Assembly: GCF_040678635.1 (NCBI RefSeq)
Contig: NZ_JBFATZ010000002.1
Location: 372,001 to 436,000, forward strand
Direction: 5' to 3'
From: Thermopolyspora sp040678635
GTDB lineage: Bacteria; Actinomycetota; Actinomycetes; Streptosporangiales; Streptosporangiaceae
DNA length: 64,000 nt
Below are positions 34,062 to 41,618 of the stretch, piece by piece. Below the pieces are notes generated by a model that worked only from the letters and a program-made list of their open reading frames with translations, did not search any database and was not told where the DNA came from. Numbering within the stretch: position 1 is the stretch's first letter; the number at the start of each line of letters is the position of its first letter. The translations under genes and the position numbers were made by a program.

Positions 34062-35020
34062 TGCCCGCCTTCCTCGGCCTTCTCACCGCACTCGGGCCGG
34101 CCGTCACCGGGGCCGCCCTCGCCCTCGCCCATCCGGCCTCGGCCCCTGCGTATACGGCCCCCGCCACCACGGCGGGGTCCTGGGAGATCTGTTCCTACGT
34201 ATTCACCTTCGGCGCGAACGGCGCGCTGCTGACCGGCACGTGCGAGGGCCGGATCACCACATGGGGGTGGCGGCCATTCCGGCGGACGACCGGAGCTGGC
34301 GAGCCCGGCAAGGCGCTCAGGGACGTTCCCGAAGCCCGTGGCGGGGGCCCAGAGGGAGCGGCCGGTCGGAGCGGATATGAAGCGGAGGCGGATGGGCGGG
34401 AAGCCGATGGAAAGGGGGTGGATGGGCGGGAAGCCGATGGAAAGGGGGTGGATGAGCGGGAAGCCGATGGAAGGGGGGCGGATGAGGGCGAGGTGGATGG
34501 GGGAGAGGCGGGCGGCGGAGCGTACGGGGTTCCTGGCGTGACGCCGGATGCGAGGCCGGACGGGCGTGCGAGCGCCCGAAACACGAGCGATGGCGCGCGG
34601 GGCCGATTGCCGGGGCAGATCGCCGTGACGGCGGCGCTCGGCCAGCTGGGGACGCCGTTCTCCTGGGGCGGCGGGTCCGCCGCCGGGCCTACCAAGGGGG
34701 TCGGGCGGGGCAGCCGGACCCGGGGATTCGACTGTTCGGGTTTGACCCTCTACGCCTGGGCCAAGGCGGGGGTGAGGCTGGGCCACTACACCGGCCGGCA
34801 GTTCCGTCAGGGGCGCCGCATCGTCTCGGGCGAGCTCCGAGCGGGGGATCTGGTCTTCTTCGGCGGAGGCCGCGGAGACCCCACGCATGTGGGCCTCTAT
34901 CTCCGCGACGGGGTGATGATCCACGCGCCCAAGACCGGGGATGTGGTCAAGAAGACAAACTTCGCCAAGTCGCCGTACTTCGCGGCGCGCTATCGTGGTG
35001 CGGTGCGGCCGAGCGGGTGA
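34061..35020 (+). CDS. Secreted NlpC/P60 peptidoglycan hydrolase with repetitive linker
   Basis: 319 residues. A signal peptide (LLTALGPAVTGAALALAHPASA) is followed by a short region with two Cys (WEICSYV, TGTCEG), an acidic linker of ten-residue repeats (DGREADGKGV, about 108-150), then the NlpC/P60 domain: AVTAALGQLGTPFSWGG, nucleophile in RGFDCSGLTLYAW, His in DPTHVGLYL, and polar residue in IHAPKTGD. It should cut D-Glu-diaminopimelate bonds in stem peptides outside the membrane. GAGGAGG seven bases upstream supports the start. Confidence 0.9.
   Translation: MPAFLGLLTALGPAVTGAALALAHPASAPAYTAPATTAGSWEICSYVFTFGANGALLTGTCEGRITTWGWRPFRRTTGAGEPGKALRDVPEARGGGPEGAAGRSGYEAEADGREADGKGVDGREADGKGVDEREADGRGADEGEVDGGEAGGGAYGVPGVTPDARPDGRASARNTSDGARGRLPGQIAVTAALGQLGTPFSWGGGSAAGPTKGVGRGSRTRGFDCSGLTLYAWAKAGVRLGHYTGRQFRQGRRIVSGELRAGDLVFFGGGRGDPTHVGLYLRDGVMIHAPKTGDVVKKTNFAKSPYFAARYRGAVRPSG
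34391..34510. repeat. 30-bp tandem repeat, four units, in the NlpC/P60 gene
   Basis: Two identical 30-bp units and two diverged ones encode the acidic DGREADGKGV repeats. The unit is a multiple of three, so copy-number change would keep the frame. Confidence 0.9.
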
Positions 35021-35083
35021 CGCCGCTCGCTGGATGTCGCCTGATGCTTCGGGGGAGGGTTTGGCCTTCGTTGGTGAGGGGTG

Positions 35084-35110
35084 GGGGCCCGCCCCCCACG
35101 GACGGGCCCC
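35084..35110. terminator. Hairpin between convergent NlpC/P60 and DUF397 genes
   Basis: GGGGCCCG and CGGGCCCC, 8-bp stem, 11-nt loop. Confidence 0.6.
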
Positions 35111-35122
35111 TGTGTCAGATGG

Positions 35123-35359
35123 TCAGAGGGCTAGATCATCGAACTCGCCGTCTTTGGCACCTGAGATGAACGCGGCGATCTCGGCCTTCGTGTAGATCAA
35201 AGCGGGCCCGTAGGGGTGCCGGGAGTTGCGTACGGCCAACCGTCCGTCCGCAAGCTTCGCCACCTCGACGCAGTTACCGCTCGGATTGCTGTGACTGCTC
35301 TTACGCCACGCGACATCCTCCAGATGGCTGGCTGGGATGCCGTTGTATACCTCGCCCAT
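35123..35359 (-). CDS. DUF397 protein
   Basis: 78 residues: VAWRKSSHSNPSGNCVEVAK, VRNSRHPYGPALIYTKAEIAAFI, the full DUF397 pattern. It lies downstream of the WhiJ-type regulator gene on the same strand, with 268 bp between them that contain its own likely promoter and a copy of the regulator's palindrome. ATG 35359 is preceded by GGGAGAGG; ATG 35392 lies in the palindrome and is less likely. Confidence 0.88.
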   Translation of the reverse strand: MGEVYNGIPASHLEDVAWRKSSHSNPSGNCVEVAKLADGRLAVRNSRHPYGPALIYTKAEIAAFISGAKDGEFDDLAL

Positions 35360-35380
35360 CGCCTCTCCCCGGGGACGCGG

Positions 35381-35392
35381 ATGCACGTGCAT
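35381..35392. promoter_or_regulatory. ATGCACGTGCAT palindrome upstream of DUF397
   Basis: A perfect 12-bp palindrome 22 bp before the DUF397 start. The same 12 bp occur at 36608-36619 before the regulator gene, and both are accompanied by GCAAGGACA on the minus strand. Probable operator of the regulator. Confidence 0.65.
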
Positions 35393-35627
35393 ATGTAATT
35401 ACGATTGTCCTTGCTCTTGCAAGATACGCCACCGAACGGTGTCCGGGAGGGGGATTAGGGCGAGAAAAAACCACAAAATCTGTCATCCGAAGGGGTGGGT
35501 CGCGCGTCCAGGGCCCGTCGGTAGCGCACAGGCGTTGCCCCGTGTCAGAGAGCAGCGGCACGACATCCGACGCCGATCGCCGGCCATCGGACGCGGTCGG
35601 CGGGAGAGGCCGCGGTGGTGGTTTCGG

Positions 35628-36533
35628 TCAGGGTGAGAGGTCGCGGCGCATGATGTTGAGGAAGCGACGGGTGGTGGCGGCTGACATCGCCTCCATGCAC
35701 ACGCGGTCCATGACCTTCATGTAGTGCTCGGTGTCCTGGCGTTTGTCCAGGTAGAGGGCGCTGGTCAGTTGTTCCAGGTAGACCACGTCGGGAAGTTCGG
35801 CCTCGCTGAAGCGCAGGATCGAGAAGGGACCTCCGGCGGCGGCGTGGCCGCCGTGGTCGAAGGGGAGCACCTGCAGGGTGATGTTGGGGTGCTCGCTCAG
35901 TTCGAGCAGGTGTCCGATCTGCTCGCGCATGACCTCGCGGCCCCCGAAATGGCGGCGCAGTACCGCCTCGTCGAGGACCACCCACAGTTTGGGGCCGTCG
36001 CAGGAGGTGATCCGCCGTTGGCGGGCCTGCCGCAGTTCCACGCGCTGCTCGATCTCCTCCTGGGGCGCGGTGGCGTGCCTCAGCAGGATGACGGCGCGGG
36101 CGTAGTCGGTGCTCTGCAGCAGTCCCGGCACGAACTGGATCTCGAAGGCGCGGATGATCGACGCGGCCTCCTCCAGGCCGATGTAGACGCGGAACCACTG
36201 CGGCAGGATCTCGTCGTACTTGTGCCACCAGCCCGGGCTGTTGGCCCGCTCCGCCCGGCCGAGCAGCGTCTCCCTTTCATCCGGATCGGTCACGCCGTAG
36301 AGGGTGAGCAGGTCGGCGACGTCGCGCAGCTTGAAGCCGACCCGGCCCAGCTCCATACGGCTCATCTTGGCGTGTGAGGCGCGGATCGCCGCGCCCGCGC
36401 GCTCCAGGCTGATGCCCCTCTGCAGGCGAAGCCGGCGCAGTTGGGCGCCCAGGATGATCCGCAGGACTGTGGGCCCGCCCGTGTAGAAGGGCAGGATGCC
36501 AGTGGGCTCGTCACCGTCCGAGTGCGCGGTCAT
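35628..36533 (-). CDS. WhiJ/Scr1-type HTH regulator (XRE + DUF5753)
   Basis: 301 residues. An XRE helix-turn-helix (LRRLRLQRGISLERAGAAIR, SHAKMSRMELGRVGFKLRDV) is followed by DUF5753 (QFVPGLLQSTDYARAVI, RQARQRRI, VLDEAVLRRHFGG, ILRFSEAELPDVVYLE). In Streptomyces such regulators act with a DUF397 protein, and often an RsbW-like ATPase, in development and antibiotic control. All three parts are here: DUF397 downstream and the ATPase divergent. GGGAGACAGG before the ATG supports the start. Confidence 0.9.
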   Translation of the reverse strand: MTAHSDGDEPTGILPFYTGGPTVLRIILGAQLRRLRLQRGISLERAGAAIRASHAKMSRMELGRVGFKLRDVADLLTLYGVTDPDERETLLGRAERANSPGWWHKYDEILPQWFRVYIGLEEAASIIRAFEIQFVPGLLQSTDYARAVILLRHATAPQEEIEQRVELRQARQRRITSCDGPKLWVVLDEAVLRRHFGGREVMREQIGHLLELSEHPNITLQVLPFDHGGHAAAGGPFSILRFSEAELPDVVYLEQLTSALYLDKRQDTEHYMKVMDRVCMEAMSAATTRRFLNIMRRDLSP

Positions 36534-36607
36534 GTCCTGTCTCCCGCCCGCAGACCCAAACGCCTAATCTGCCACAACCCGGTTCGTCACTCAATGTGCC
36601 ATTACAA

Positions 36608-36619
36608 ATGCACGTGCAT
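36608..36619. promoter_or_regulatory. ATGCACGTGCAT palindrome in the regulator/ATPase divergent region
   Basis: Second copy of the 12-bp palindrome, 75 bp before the regulator ATG and 82 bp before the divergent ATPase ATG; preceded on the minus strand by GCAAGGACA. It suggests autoregulation and joint control of both genes. Confidence 0.65.
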
Positions 36620-36701
36620 CTGTCCTTGCATATGTCACGCTCTTAGACGAAGATAATCTCCCGTACGGAGCCTGCCATTACGACGCGCCACGGGGACCGT
36701 A

Positions 36702-37190
36702 ATGACCGCCTACCCGGTACGTTGGACCGCGGAGAAGTCAATCAGGGGAAGTGTCCCCATGTGGCTTCCGGCTGCCGTCGAAGAGCCCGATCCCGCGGTG
36801 ACCGAGCGGGCCTACGGCCTCGGCAGCGACAGACAGAGCGCACGGGTGGCTCGCGAGTTCACGCTTAAGACGCTGCGTGACTGGGGTTTGGAAGATCTCG
36901 CCTTCGACATCGAACTCGTGGTCAGCGAGCTGGTGACCAACGCGCTCAGGCACGCGGTTCCCCATCTCGCCCCTGCCTGGCCGATCAAGGTGCGATTGCT
37001 GCACCATGCCGCTCACGTCGTCTGCGTGGTGCATGACCCGAGCGACAACGTCCCGGTCATCACGGAAGAGGATGAGTTCGCGGAGTCGGGTCGCGGGCTG
37101 CATCTGGTGGAGGCGCTCAGCGTCGCGTGGGGATGGTCGTTGATCCACCGCGGCAAGGTCGTCTGGGCGGCCTTCTCCGACGTCCGCTGA
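36702..37190 (+). CDS. RsbW-like ATP-binding protein
   Basis: 162 residues. Single HATPase_c_2 domain: FDIELVVSELVTNALRHAV (N box), VCVVHDPSDNVP, ESGRGLHLVEALSVAWGW (G box). It forms the third part of a WhiJ-DUF397-ATPase module, divergent from the regulator. Whether it phosphorylates a partner is unknown. GGGGA five bases upstream of ATG. Confidence 0.88.
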   Translation: MTAYPVRWTAEKSIRGSVPMWLPAAVEEPDPAVTERAYGLGSDRQSARVAREFTLKTLRDWGLEDLAFDIELVVSELVTNALRHAVPHLAPAWPIKVRLLHHAAHVVCVVHDPSDNVPVITEEDEFAESGRGLHLVEALSVAWGWSLIHRGKVVWAAFSDVR

Positions 37191-37200
37191 TCGAAGGCAA

Positions 37201-37275
37201 GCGACACCCCAGCAAACGGCACCCCAGTAAACGGCACCCCAGTAAACGGCACCCCAGTAAACGGCACCCCAGTAA
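37201..37275. repeat. 15-bp tandem repeat, five units
   Basis: CACCCC recurs every 15 bp; four inner units of ACGGCACCCCAGTAA are identical and the first has two changes. It begins 10 bp after the ATPase stop. It is not a CRISPR array: there are no spacers. Confidence 0.95.
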
Positions 37276-37287
37276 ACGGCTTCGACG

Positions 37288-37443
37288 AAGCCCTTGAAGG
37301 GCACACCCAACGCACAGGCCGCCACCAAGGGCGCGATCAACGCCGTGATCTACTCGCCGGCCCACACCCTGATGGACCGCCGCGTCCGCGGCAACGCCGT
37401 CGCCCCCACCCCGGTGGGAACGCAACCGATTTCGGCCACGTGA
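37288..37443 (+). pseudogene. Possible C-terminal remnant of an unknown gene
   Basis: One frame reads KPLKGTPNAQAATKGAINAV, then IYSPAHTLMDRRVRGNAVAP and a stop at 37443. Third codon positions are almost all G/C and the composition looks like protein, yet there is no start or domain upstream, only the 15-bp repeat. I do not recognise the family. Confidence 0.35.
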
Positions 37444-37524
37444 GTCCGCGCCTGGACGCCCGCACCGAGTCGGGTGCGCCCAGGCGCTGATGCACCATCC
37501 GATAGGCCGCTTCGAAGGGGCCCG

Positions 37525-38580
37525 TCAGGCCATCTTGTAGGCCTGGGCGATGAGTTCGTAGGAGCGGATGCGGGCCGCCCCGCCGTTGATGTTGGTCGTG
37601 AGCATCAGCTCGTCGGCGCCGGTTCGCTCGCGTAGCTCGTCCAGGCCGCGCCGTACCGTCTCGGGCGAGCCGAACACCACATTGGAGAGCCAGCCGTCGA
37701 CGATCTCCTGTTCCAGGGGTGAGTAGGGGTAGGCTTCCGCCTCCTCGGGGGTGGGGACCGGCCCCGGCATGCCGAGCCTCAGGCGCAGCATCGACAGGGC
37801 GCCGGTGCGCGCCAGCCGCAGCGCCTCCGCGTCGGTGTCGGCCGCGACCGCGCCCACGCCGATCAGGGCGTACGGACGGTCGAGGACCTCGGAGGGGCGG
37901 AACGACGAGCGATACAGCTCCAGGGCGGGCACCGTGTTGGCCGCGCTGAAGTGGTGGGCGAAGGCGAACGGCAGCCCCAGCAGACCGGCGAGTTGTGCGC
38001 TGAAGCCGCTGGAGCCGAGCAGCCAGATCGGCGGCCGGCCGACCCCGCGGGCGTTGGCCTCCCCTGGGATGGCGTGGATGCGCCGGTAGGGATGCCCCTC
38101 GGGGAACTCGTCGTCCAGGAACGCGGTCAGCTCCGCCACCTGCTGGGGAAAATCGTCGGGATCCACATCCGCCGCACGGCGCAGGGCGCGGGCCGTGGCC
38201 GGGTCGGTGCCCGGGGCACGGCCCAGGCCGAGGTCGATGCGGCCCGGGTGCAGCGCGTGCAGAGTGCCGAACTGCTCGGCGACGACCAGGGGTGCGTGGT
38301 TGGGCAGCATGACCCCGCCGGAACCGACGCGGATCGTACGGGTGTTGGCGGCCAAATGGGCGATGAGGACGGCCGGGGAGGAGCTGGCGACCCCCGGCAT
38401 GCCGTGGTGCTCGGCCACCCAGAACCGGTGATACCCCCACTCCTCGGCCCGTTTGGCGAGCTCCGTGCTGACGGCCAGGGACTCCGACGGCGTACTGCCC
38501 ACGCCGACGGTCGCGAGGTCAAGGACGGACAGGGGCACCTCTGCATCGCCCCGGGCGAGGCCACGGATCTCGTCACTCAT
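37525..38580 (-). CDS. LLM-class flavin-dependent oxidoreductase
   Basis: About 351 residues of the bacterial luciferase family (PF00296): LSVLDLATVGVGSTPSESL, GYHRFWVAEHHGMPGVASSS, VGSGGVMLPNHAPLVVAEQF, PGRIDLGLGRAPGTD. It is of the MsnO8/alkanal monooxygenase-like subgroup that uses reduced FMN or F420 and oxygen; substrate unknown. ATG 38580 gives the usual N-terminus; an in-frame ATG 21 bp upstream is possible. Confidence 0.9.
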   Translation of the reverse strand: MSDEIRGLARGDAEVPLSVLDLATVGVGSTPSESLAVSTELAKRAEEWGYHRFWVAEHHGMPGVASSSPAVLIAHLAANTRTIRVGSGGVMLPNHAPLVVAEQFGTLHALHPGRIDLGLGRAPGTDPATARALRRAADVDPDDFPQQVAELTAFLDDEFPEGHPYRRIHAIPGEANARGVGRPPIWLLGSSGFSAQLAGLLGLPFAFAHHFSAANTVPALELYRSSFRPSEVLDRPYALIGVGAVAADTDAEALRLARTGALSMLRLRLGMPGPVPTPEEAEAYPYSPLEQEIVDGWLSNVVFGSPETVRRGLDELRERTGADELMLTTNINGGAARIRSYELIAQAYKMA

Positions 38581-38609
38581 AACCCGCACAACCGGGCTCA
38601 TACGGAGGC

Positions 38610-38654
38610 TTATTCCGGGGCTTATTCCGGGGCTTACTCCGGGGCCTATTCAGG
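38610..38654. repeat. 12-bp tandem repeat upstream of the LLM gene
   Basis: TTATTCCGGGGC twice, TTACTCCGGGGC once and a partial CTATTCAGG. It lies 30 bp upstream of the LLM start codon, in the region where its promoter should be. Confidence 0.8.
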
Positions 38655-38834
38655 TCGATGTCGCCCGTCCCGGAACGGGCCAGAGAGCGCCGCCGGGGCC
38701 TGCGGGTTCAACCCGACGGCAGCGGGCAGGGACGCCTGAGACCTCGGACCGGCGGCGCGGCCGCCTTCCGGGAGTGTTTCCGCCGAAAGCAGCCGTAAGC
38801 GTAAGAAGCCGTAAGCGTAAGAAGGAGACCCGAC

Positions 38835-39017
38835 ATGAGCGAGCGGAAGTCCGACGACGGTCGGCCGCAACCCGACCGTCGGCCGCGCGACCCGGAGGAA
38901 CTCACGGCCGATCCGGACTTCGCCGAGGAGCACACGCCCTCCGACACCGACCCGCCCAACGCCAAGGCGTCCGACGGCGCCCCCGACGAGCGGTGGGACA
39001 AGCCCACCGAGGTCTGA
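38835..39017 (+). CDS. Small acidic hypothetical protein
   Basis: 60 residues, highly charged, rich in Asp, Glu, Pro and Arg with no hydrophobic core (PEELTADPDFAEEHTPSDTD), so probably disordered. AAGGAGA lies eight bases upstream of ATG and codon use fits the genome, which supports a real gene. Similar short proteins are frequent in actinomycetes, without known function. It may begin a three-gene run. Confidence 0.6.
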   Translation: MSERKSDDGRPQPDRRPRDPEELTADPDFAEEHTPSDTDPPNAKASDGAPDERWDKPTEV

Positions 39018-39046
39018 CGGGCCCCTCCCGGGGTAGGGCGATCGGC

Positions 39047-39271
39047 ATGGGTATGGGAATCGATCCGAAGGCATTGGACGACGAAGATCTTCTTCGCGAA
39101 CTCGGGCAACTCCACCAGACGCGTACCGAGACGCTGCTGCACGGCTCCGACGACGCGCTGCGCAACCACAACGAGCGCATGAGCGAGTTGGAGGCCGAGT
39201 ACCTGCGCCGCTACCCCCAGCGGCACATCGACGCCGAACGACTGCGCGAAGGGGCGCGCCAGCGTGGCTGA
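39047..39271 (+). CDS. DUF6158-like small protein
   Basis: 74 residues: DPKALDDEDLLRELGQLHQT, ETLLHGSDDALRNHNERM, ELEAEYLRRYP. This helical pattern matches a conserved actinomycete family (DUF6158 as I recall it). Function unknown. ATG 39047 or 39053; GGGTAGGGCG upstream. It overlaps the next gene by 8 bp. Confidence 0.65.
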   Translation: MGMGIDPKALDDEDLLRELGQLHQTRTETLLHGSDDALRNHNERMSELEAEYLRRYPQRHIDAERLREGARQRG

Positions 39272-39512
39272 ACGCCGAGATGACCTGCGCGACGTGCAGG
39301 CGATGTCCGACACCGAGACCGTCGTGTACGAGGCGGTCGCCTCCTGCGCGGTGGACGACGTGTCGCCGCGGCTCTCCGACATCGTGGAGATGACCGATCT
39401 GGCGGAGGACGTGGTGCGCGAGTGCCTCGACGACCTCGTCGAGCACGGTTGGCTGGTGGTCCAGGGCGACAGGTACGCGCTCGGCCCGCACGACTGGGGT
39501 CTGGAGTACTGA
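39264..39512 (+). CDS. Small winged-helix-like protein
   Basis: 82 residues. TETVVYEAVASCAVDDVSPR, LSDIVEMTDLAEDVVRECLD and DLVEHGWLVVQGDRYALGPH read as a winged helix: two helices, recognition helix and wing. It could bind DNA or a protein. It overlaps the preceding small gene, so they are probably co-translated. GTG start. Confidence 0.65.
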   Translation: MAERRDDLRDVQAMSDTETVVYEAVASCAVDDVSPRLSDIVEMTDLAEDVVRECLDDLVEHGWLVVQGDRYALGPHDWGLEY

Positions 39513-39573
39513 GCGGCCCTGACGCCTTCTCCCGCACCGGCCGTGTGCTCCGCAAGGGTGAAGCGTTCACCTC

Positions 39574-39760
39574 ATGCCCGACCCCGAGCGCACGATGACG
39601 CTCGATGCCGCGAGGATGACGACCTCAGGGCGCGAGCCCGGCACGCAGGACGCGTCGGCCTCGCCCGCCGAGGTCCGCGCCGGGATCGACGCCATCGACC
39701 GCCGAACCGACCCTGCTGCTCGCCCGCCACTGTCGCCTGCGGAGGGCCCACCGGGGCCGG
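39574..39760 (+). pseudogene. Possible chorismate-mutase-like remnant
   Basis: SPAEVRAGIDAIDRR resembles the first helix of AroQ chorismate mutases (R-x-x-ID-x-ID). The following frame should read LLLARHCRLRR, which is present but one frame over, and nothing of the other helices remains. It is weak evidence for a decayed gene. Confidence 0.3.
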
Positions 39761-39768
39761 ACGCGCGG

Positions 39769-39800
39769 ACGCCGCGCCGGTCGGGTGACCGGCGCGGCGT
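39769..39800 (-). terminator. Strong hairpin after the lipoprotein gene
   Basis: ACGCCGCGCCGGTC and GACCGGCGCGGCGT form a perfect 14-bp stem with a GGGT loop, 32 bp after the lipoprotein stop. No T-run. Confidence 0.75.
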
Positions 39801-39832
39801 CCAAAGTGTCGGCGTGAGAAGCGGGACGAAGA

Positions 39833-40297
39833 TCAGGCGCAGGCGGTGACGAGCTTCTGGGTCTGCTCCGACGCCTGCTTGCTGGCCTCAAGAATCTTGT
39901 TGGCCGATCCGGCGAGGTCGGAGGTGTCCACCTTGAGACTCCCCCACGCGGTCGCCATCGAGCTCAACGTGGTCTTGAGGTCGCCGTCGGCCTCACCGGC
40001 GAGCTGCTCCAACTCCGTGCCGAGCTTCTTCGCGGCGGCGTTGAACGCGCTGAAGTCCCCGGAGGATGAGGCCGTCGCGGCCTGGCCGAAGTCCTGGAGG
40101 GCCTTGGTCGCCTTCTGGCAGATTTCGGCCTTGTCGCCCCCGCCCCCGGAGGAGCCGCCGTCGGAGTTCCCGCCCTGTGCGATCGTGGTGCCGGAGTCGC
40201 CTCCGGCAACGGCGCCGCCCCCCGAGCCGCAGGCCGCGGAGAGCGAAAGCAGCGTCGCCGCGGCGGCGACCATGAGAAAACGAGTGGGGAGCTTCAT
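39833..40297 (-). CDS. Putative lipoprotein
   Basis: 154 residues. The signal peptide ends in LSLSAAC, a lipobox, so it should be lipidated and held on the outer face of the membrane. A Gly/Ser linker (about 25-60) leads to a helical domain (ICQKATKALQDFGQAATASS through SEQTQKLVTACA) with one Cys near each end that could form a disulfide. No known domain is recognised. GGAAGGAATCGAT before ATG gives a good ribosome site. An 11-bp direct repeat lies 60-80 bp upstream. Confidence 0.75.
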   Translation of the reverse strand: MKLPTRFLMVAAAATLLSLSAACGSGGGAVAGGDSGTTIAQGGNSDGGSSGGGGDKAEICQKATKALQDFGQAATASSSGDFSAFNAAAKKLGTELEQLAGEADGDLKTTLSSMATAWGSLKVDTSDLAGSANKILEASKQASEQTQKLVTACA

Positions 40298-40356
40298 ATC
40301 GATTCCTTCCTAGTGTTCTGAACCGCCGCAAACGCTAGGAACCGTCGCTTGCGAAA

Positions 40357-40377
40357 CGCTTACATCGCGCTTACATC
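40357..40377. promoter_or_regulatory. 11-bp-spaced direct repeat upstream of the lipoprotein gene
   Basis: CGCTTACATC occurs at 40357 and 40368. Tandem sites 11 bp apart are typical of OmpR/PhoP-type response regulators. TAGCGT on the minus strand nearer the gene is a possible -10. Confidence 0.5.
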
Positions 40378-40458
40378 CCCACCCCTACTGTCCTAGGAGG
40401 CCACATCAACGGCTCGCGTCCGTCGTCCTCCCGCCCCTCATATCCCAGGACAACTTAC

Positions 40459-40713
40459 TTATCGTGCGACATATCGCCCAACGGTGAGACGATCGGCCAC
40501 GCCGCGAAGGGCTGCGATGAAGTCGCCGTAGTTGAACTCCGCCCCGTTGACGGCGAACGTGTACTGCGAAGAGTCAGGCCGCCGCCCGCCGATGACCGCC
40601 GCGATGAGCGGTGTGATCAGATTGTGCACCAGAGCCTGGATCGGCCCGCTGAACGTCGCCCCCACCATGACCGCGACCGCCGGTTCCACGAGGTTGCCCC
40701 GCAGCAGAACCCC
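40459..40713 (-). pseudogene. Truncated mscL (large mechanosensitive channel)
   Basis: The minus strand reads LLRGNLVEPAVAVMVGA, SGPIQALVHNLITPLIAAVI and YTFAVNGAEFNYGDFIAAL, the first membrane helix and periplasmic loop of MscL. An in-frame stop precedes the segment, replacing the N-terminal amphipathic helix, and after FIAAL the second helix is replaced by RGVADRLTVGRYVAR and a stop. A 13-bp triple repeat lies at the 5' break. Confidence 0.75.
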
Positions 40714-40735
40714 TCAGTAGAACCCCGCAGCAGAA
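40697..40735. repeat. 13-bp tandem repeat, three units
   Basis: CCCCGCAGCAGAA, CCCCTCAGTAGAA, CCCCGCAGCAGAA at the broken 5' end of the mscL remnant. Confidence 0.85.
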
Positions 40736-40951
40736 CTTGGTGAGACCACCCGTTCGCACGTCCTGCCGCCGGCGTGCCCTGCGTAAACTCCCGGCTCAGC
40801 GGACATCTGCGGCCCATGCGGCGGCGGGTGAGGAGGTGGCCCGGTGCGGGCGGTGACCGGCCGGGGCGCGGACCCGCGCCGAATGTATTCGCCCGTCATT
40901 TGTGCCGGGCGCTGATTGACCGGATCCGGTCGCTGCTTTTGGGCGCAGCAA

Positions 40952-41155
40952 TTACAGGAAACGGCCCCCCTTGATATCGCGAATGAAGGCCGTCCACTCG
41001 GCTTTGGTGAAGGAGAGGATCGGTCCCGAAGGTCCTGCCTTGCCGTCCCGCATTACGACCCTGTCGTGGGCGGCCGCGACCTGCAGGCAGTTCTGCCCGC
41101 CGCTTGCGCTTGCGGATCGCCACTTCAGGCGAGAAGACGCTGGAGGTTTCGTCAT
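40952..41155 (-). CDS. DUF397 protein (second of tandem pair)
   Basis: 67 residues: LKWRSASASGGQNCLQVAAA, VMRDGKAGPSGPILSFTKAEW. GGGAG eight bases upstream of the ATG. It follows another DUF397 gene after 216 bp that contain an A+T-rich promoter-like stretch (TAAAAT on the minus strand at 41208-41213), so it may have its own promoter. Confidence 0.88.
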   Translation of the reverse strand: MTKPPASSRLKWRSASASGGQNCLQVAAAHDRVVMRDGKAGPSGPILSFTKAEWTAFIRDIKGGRFL

Positions 41156-41371
41156 GACTCTCGCTCCCTGAACTTCGGATGTCCCAGCGAGATCGGTATC
41201 CGTGAAGATTTTAACTTATATGTTACGGTGCCGGAATCTGCAGGGATTTCTGATGGCTCAGGGAGAGCAGGGGACTGGGTGACGGGTCGTGGCATCGATA
41301 AAACAGGGGCGAGGGAGGCCATTGAGCCTTCCCTCGCCCCTGCTCGGCACACGATGATCGTGAGGAGGCGC

Positions 41372-41569
41372 TCAGCCTTCCCTCTTGATTGCGGTGACGA
41401 AACTCGCCCACGCGTTTGGATCGATTACGAGGATCGCGCCTTCGGGATTCTTGGAATCGCGCATGGCAATCGATCCGTGGAAAGGCGCCACCTCGACGCA
41501 GTTTCCTCCGCCGGATGCCGTGGCCTTACGCCAGGCCGGCTCGCGGCGATTAACATGGGTTGCCGACAT
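41372..41569 (-). CDS. DUF397 protein (first of tandem pair)
   Basis: 65 residues: PAWRKATASGGGNCVEVAPF, MRDSKNPEGAILVIDPNAWA. It starts 49 bp after the stop of the WhiJ-type regulator and is probably in its operon. The ribosome site is weak. Confidence 0.88.
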   Translation of the reverse strand: MSATHVNRREPAWRKATASGGGNCVEVAPFHGSIAMRDSKNPEGAILVIDPNAWASFVTAIKREG

Positions 41570-41618
41570 CTTTGTCTGACTACTCTTTCACTTCTATGCC
41601 AAGTGATCGTTGAACCAG

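Noticed and set aside
37201..37275. CRISPR array
   Set aside because: Fifteen-base units directly adjoining each other with no spacers and no cas genes nearby.
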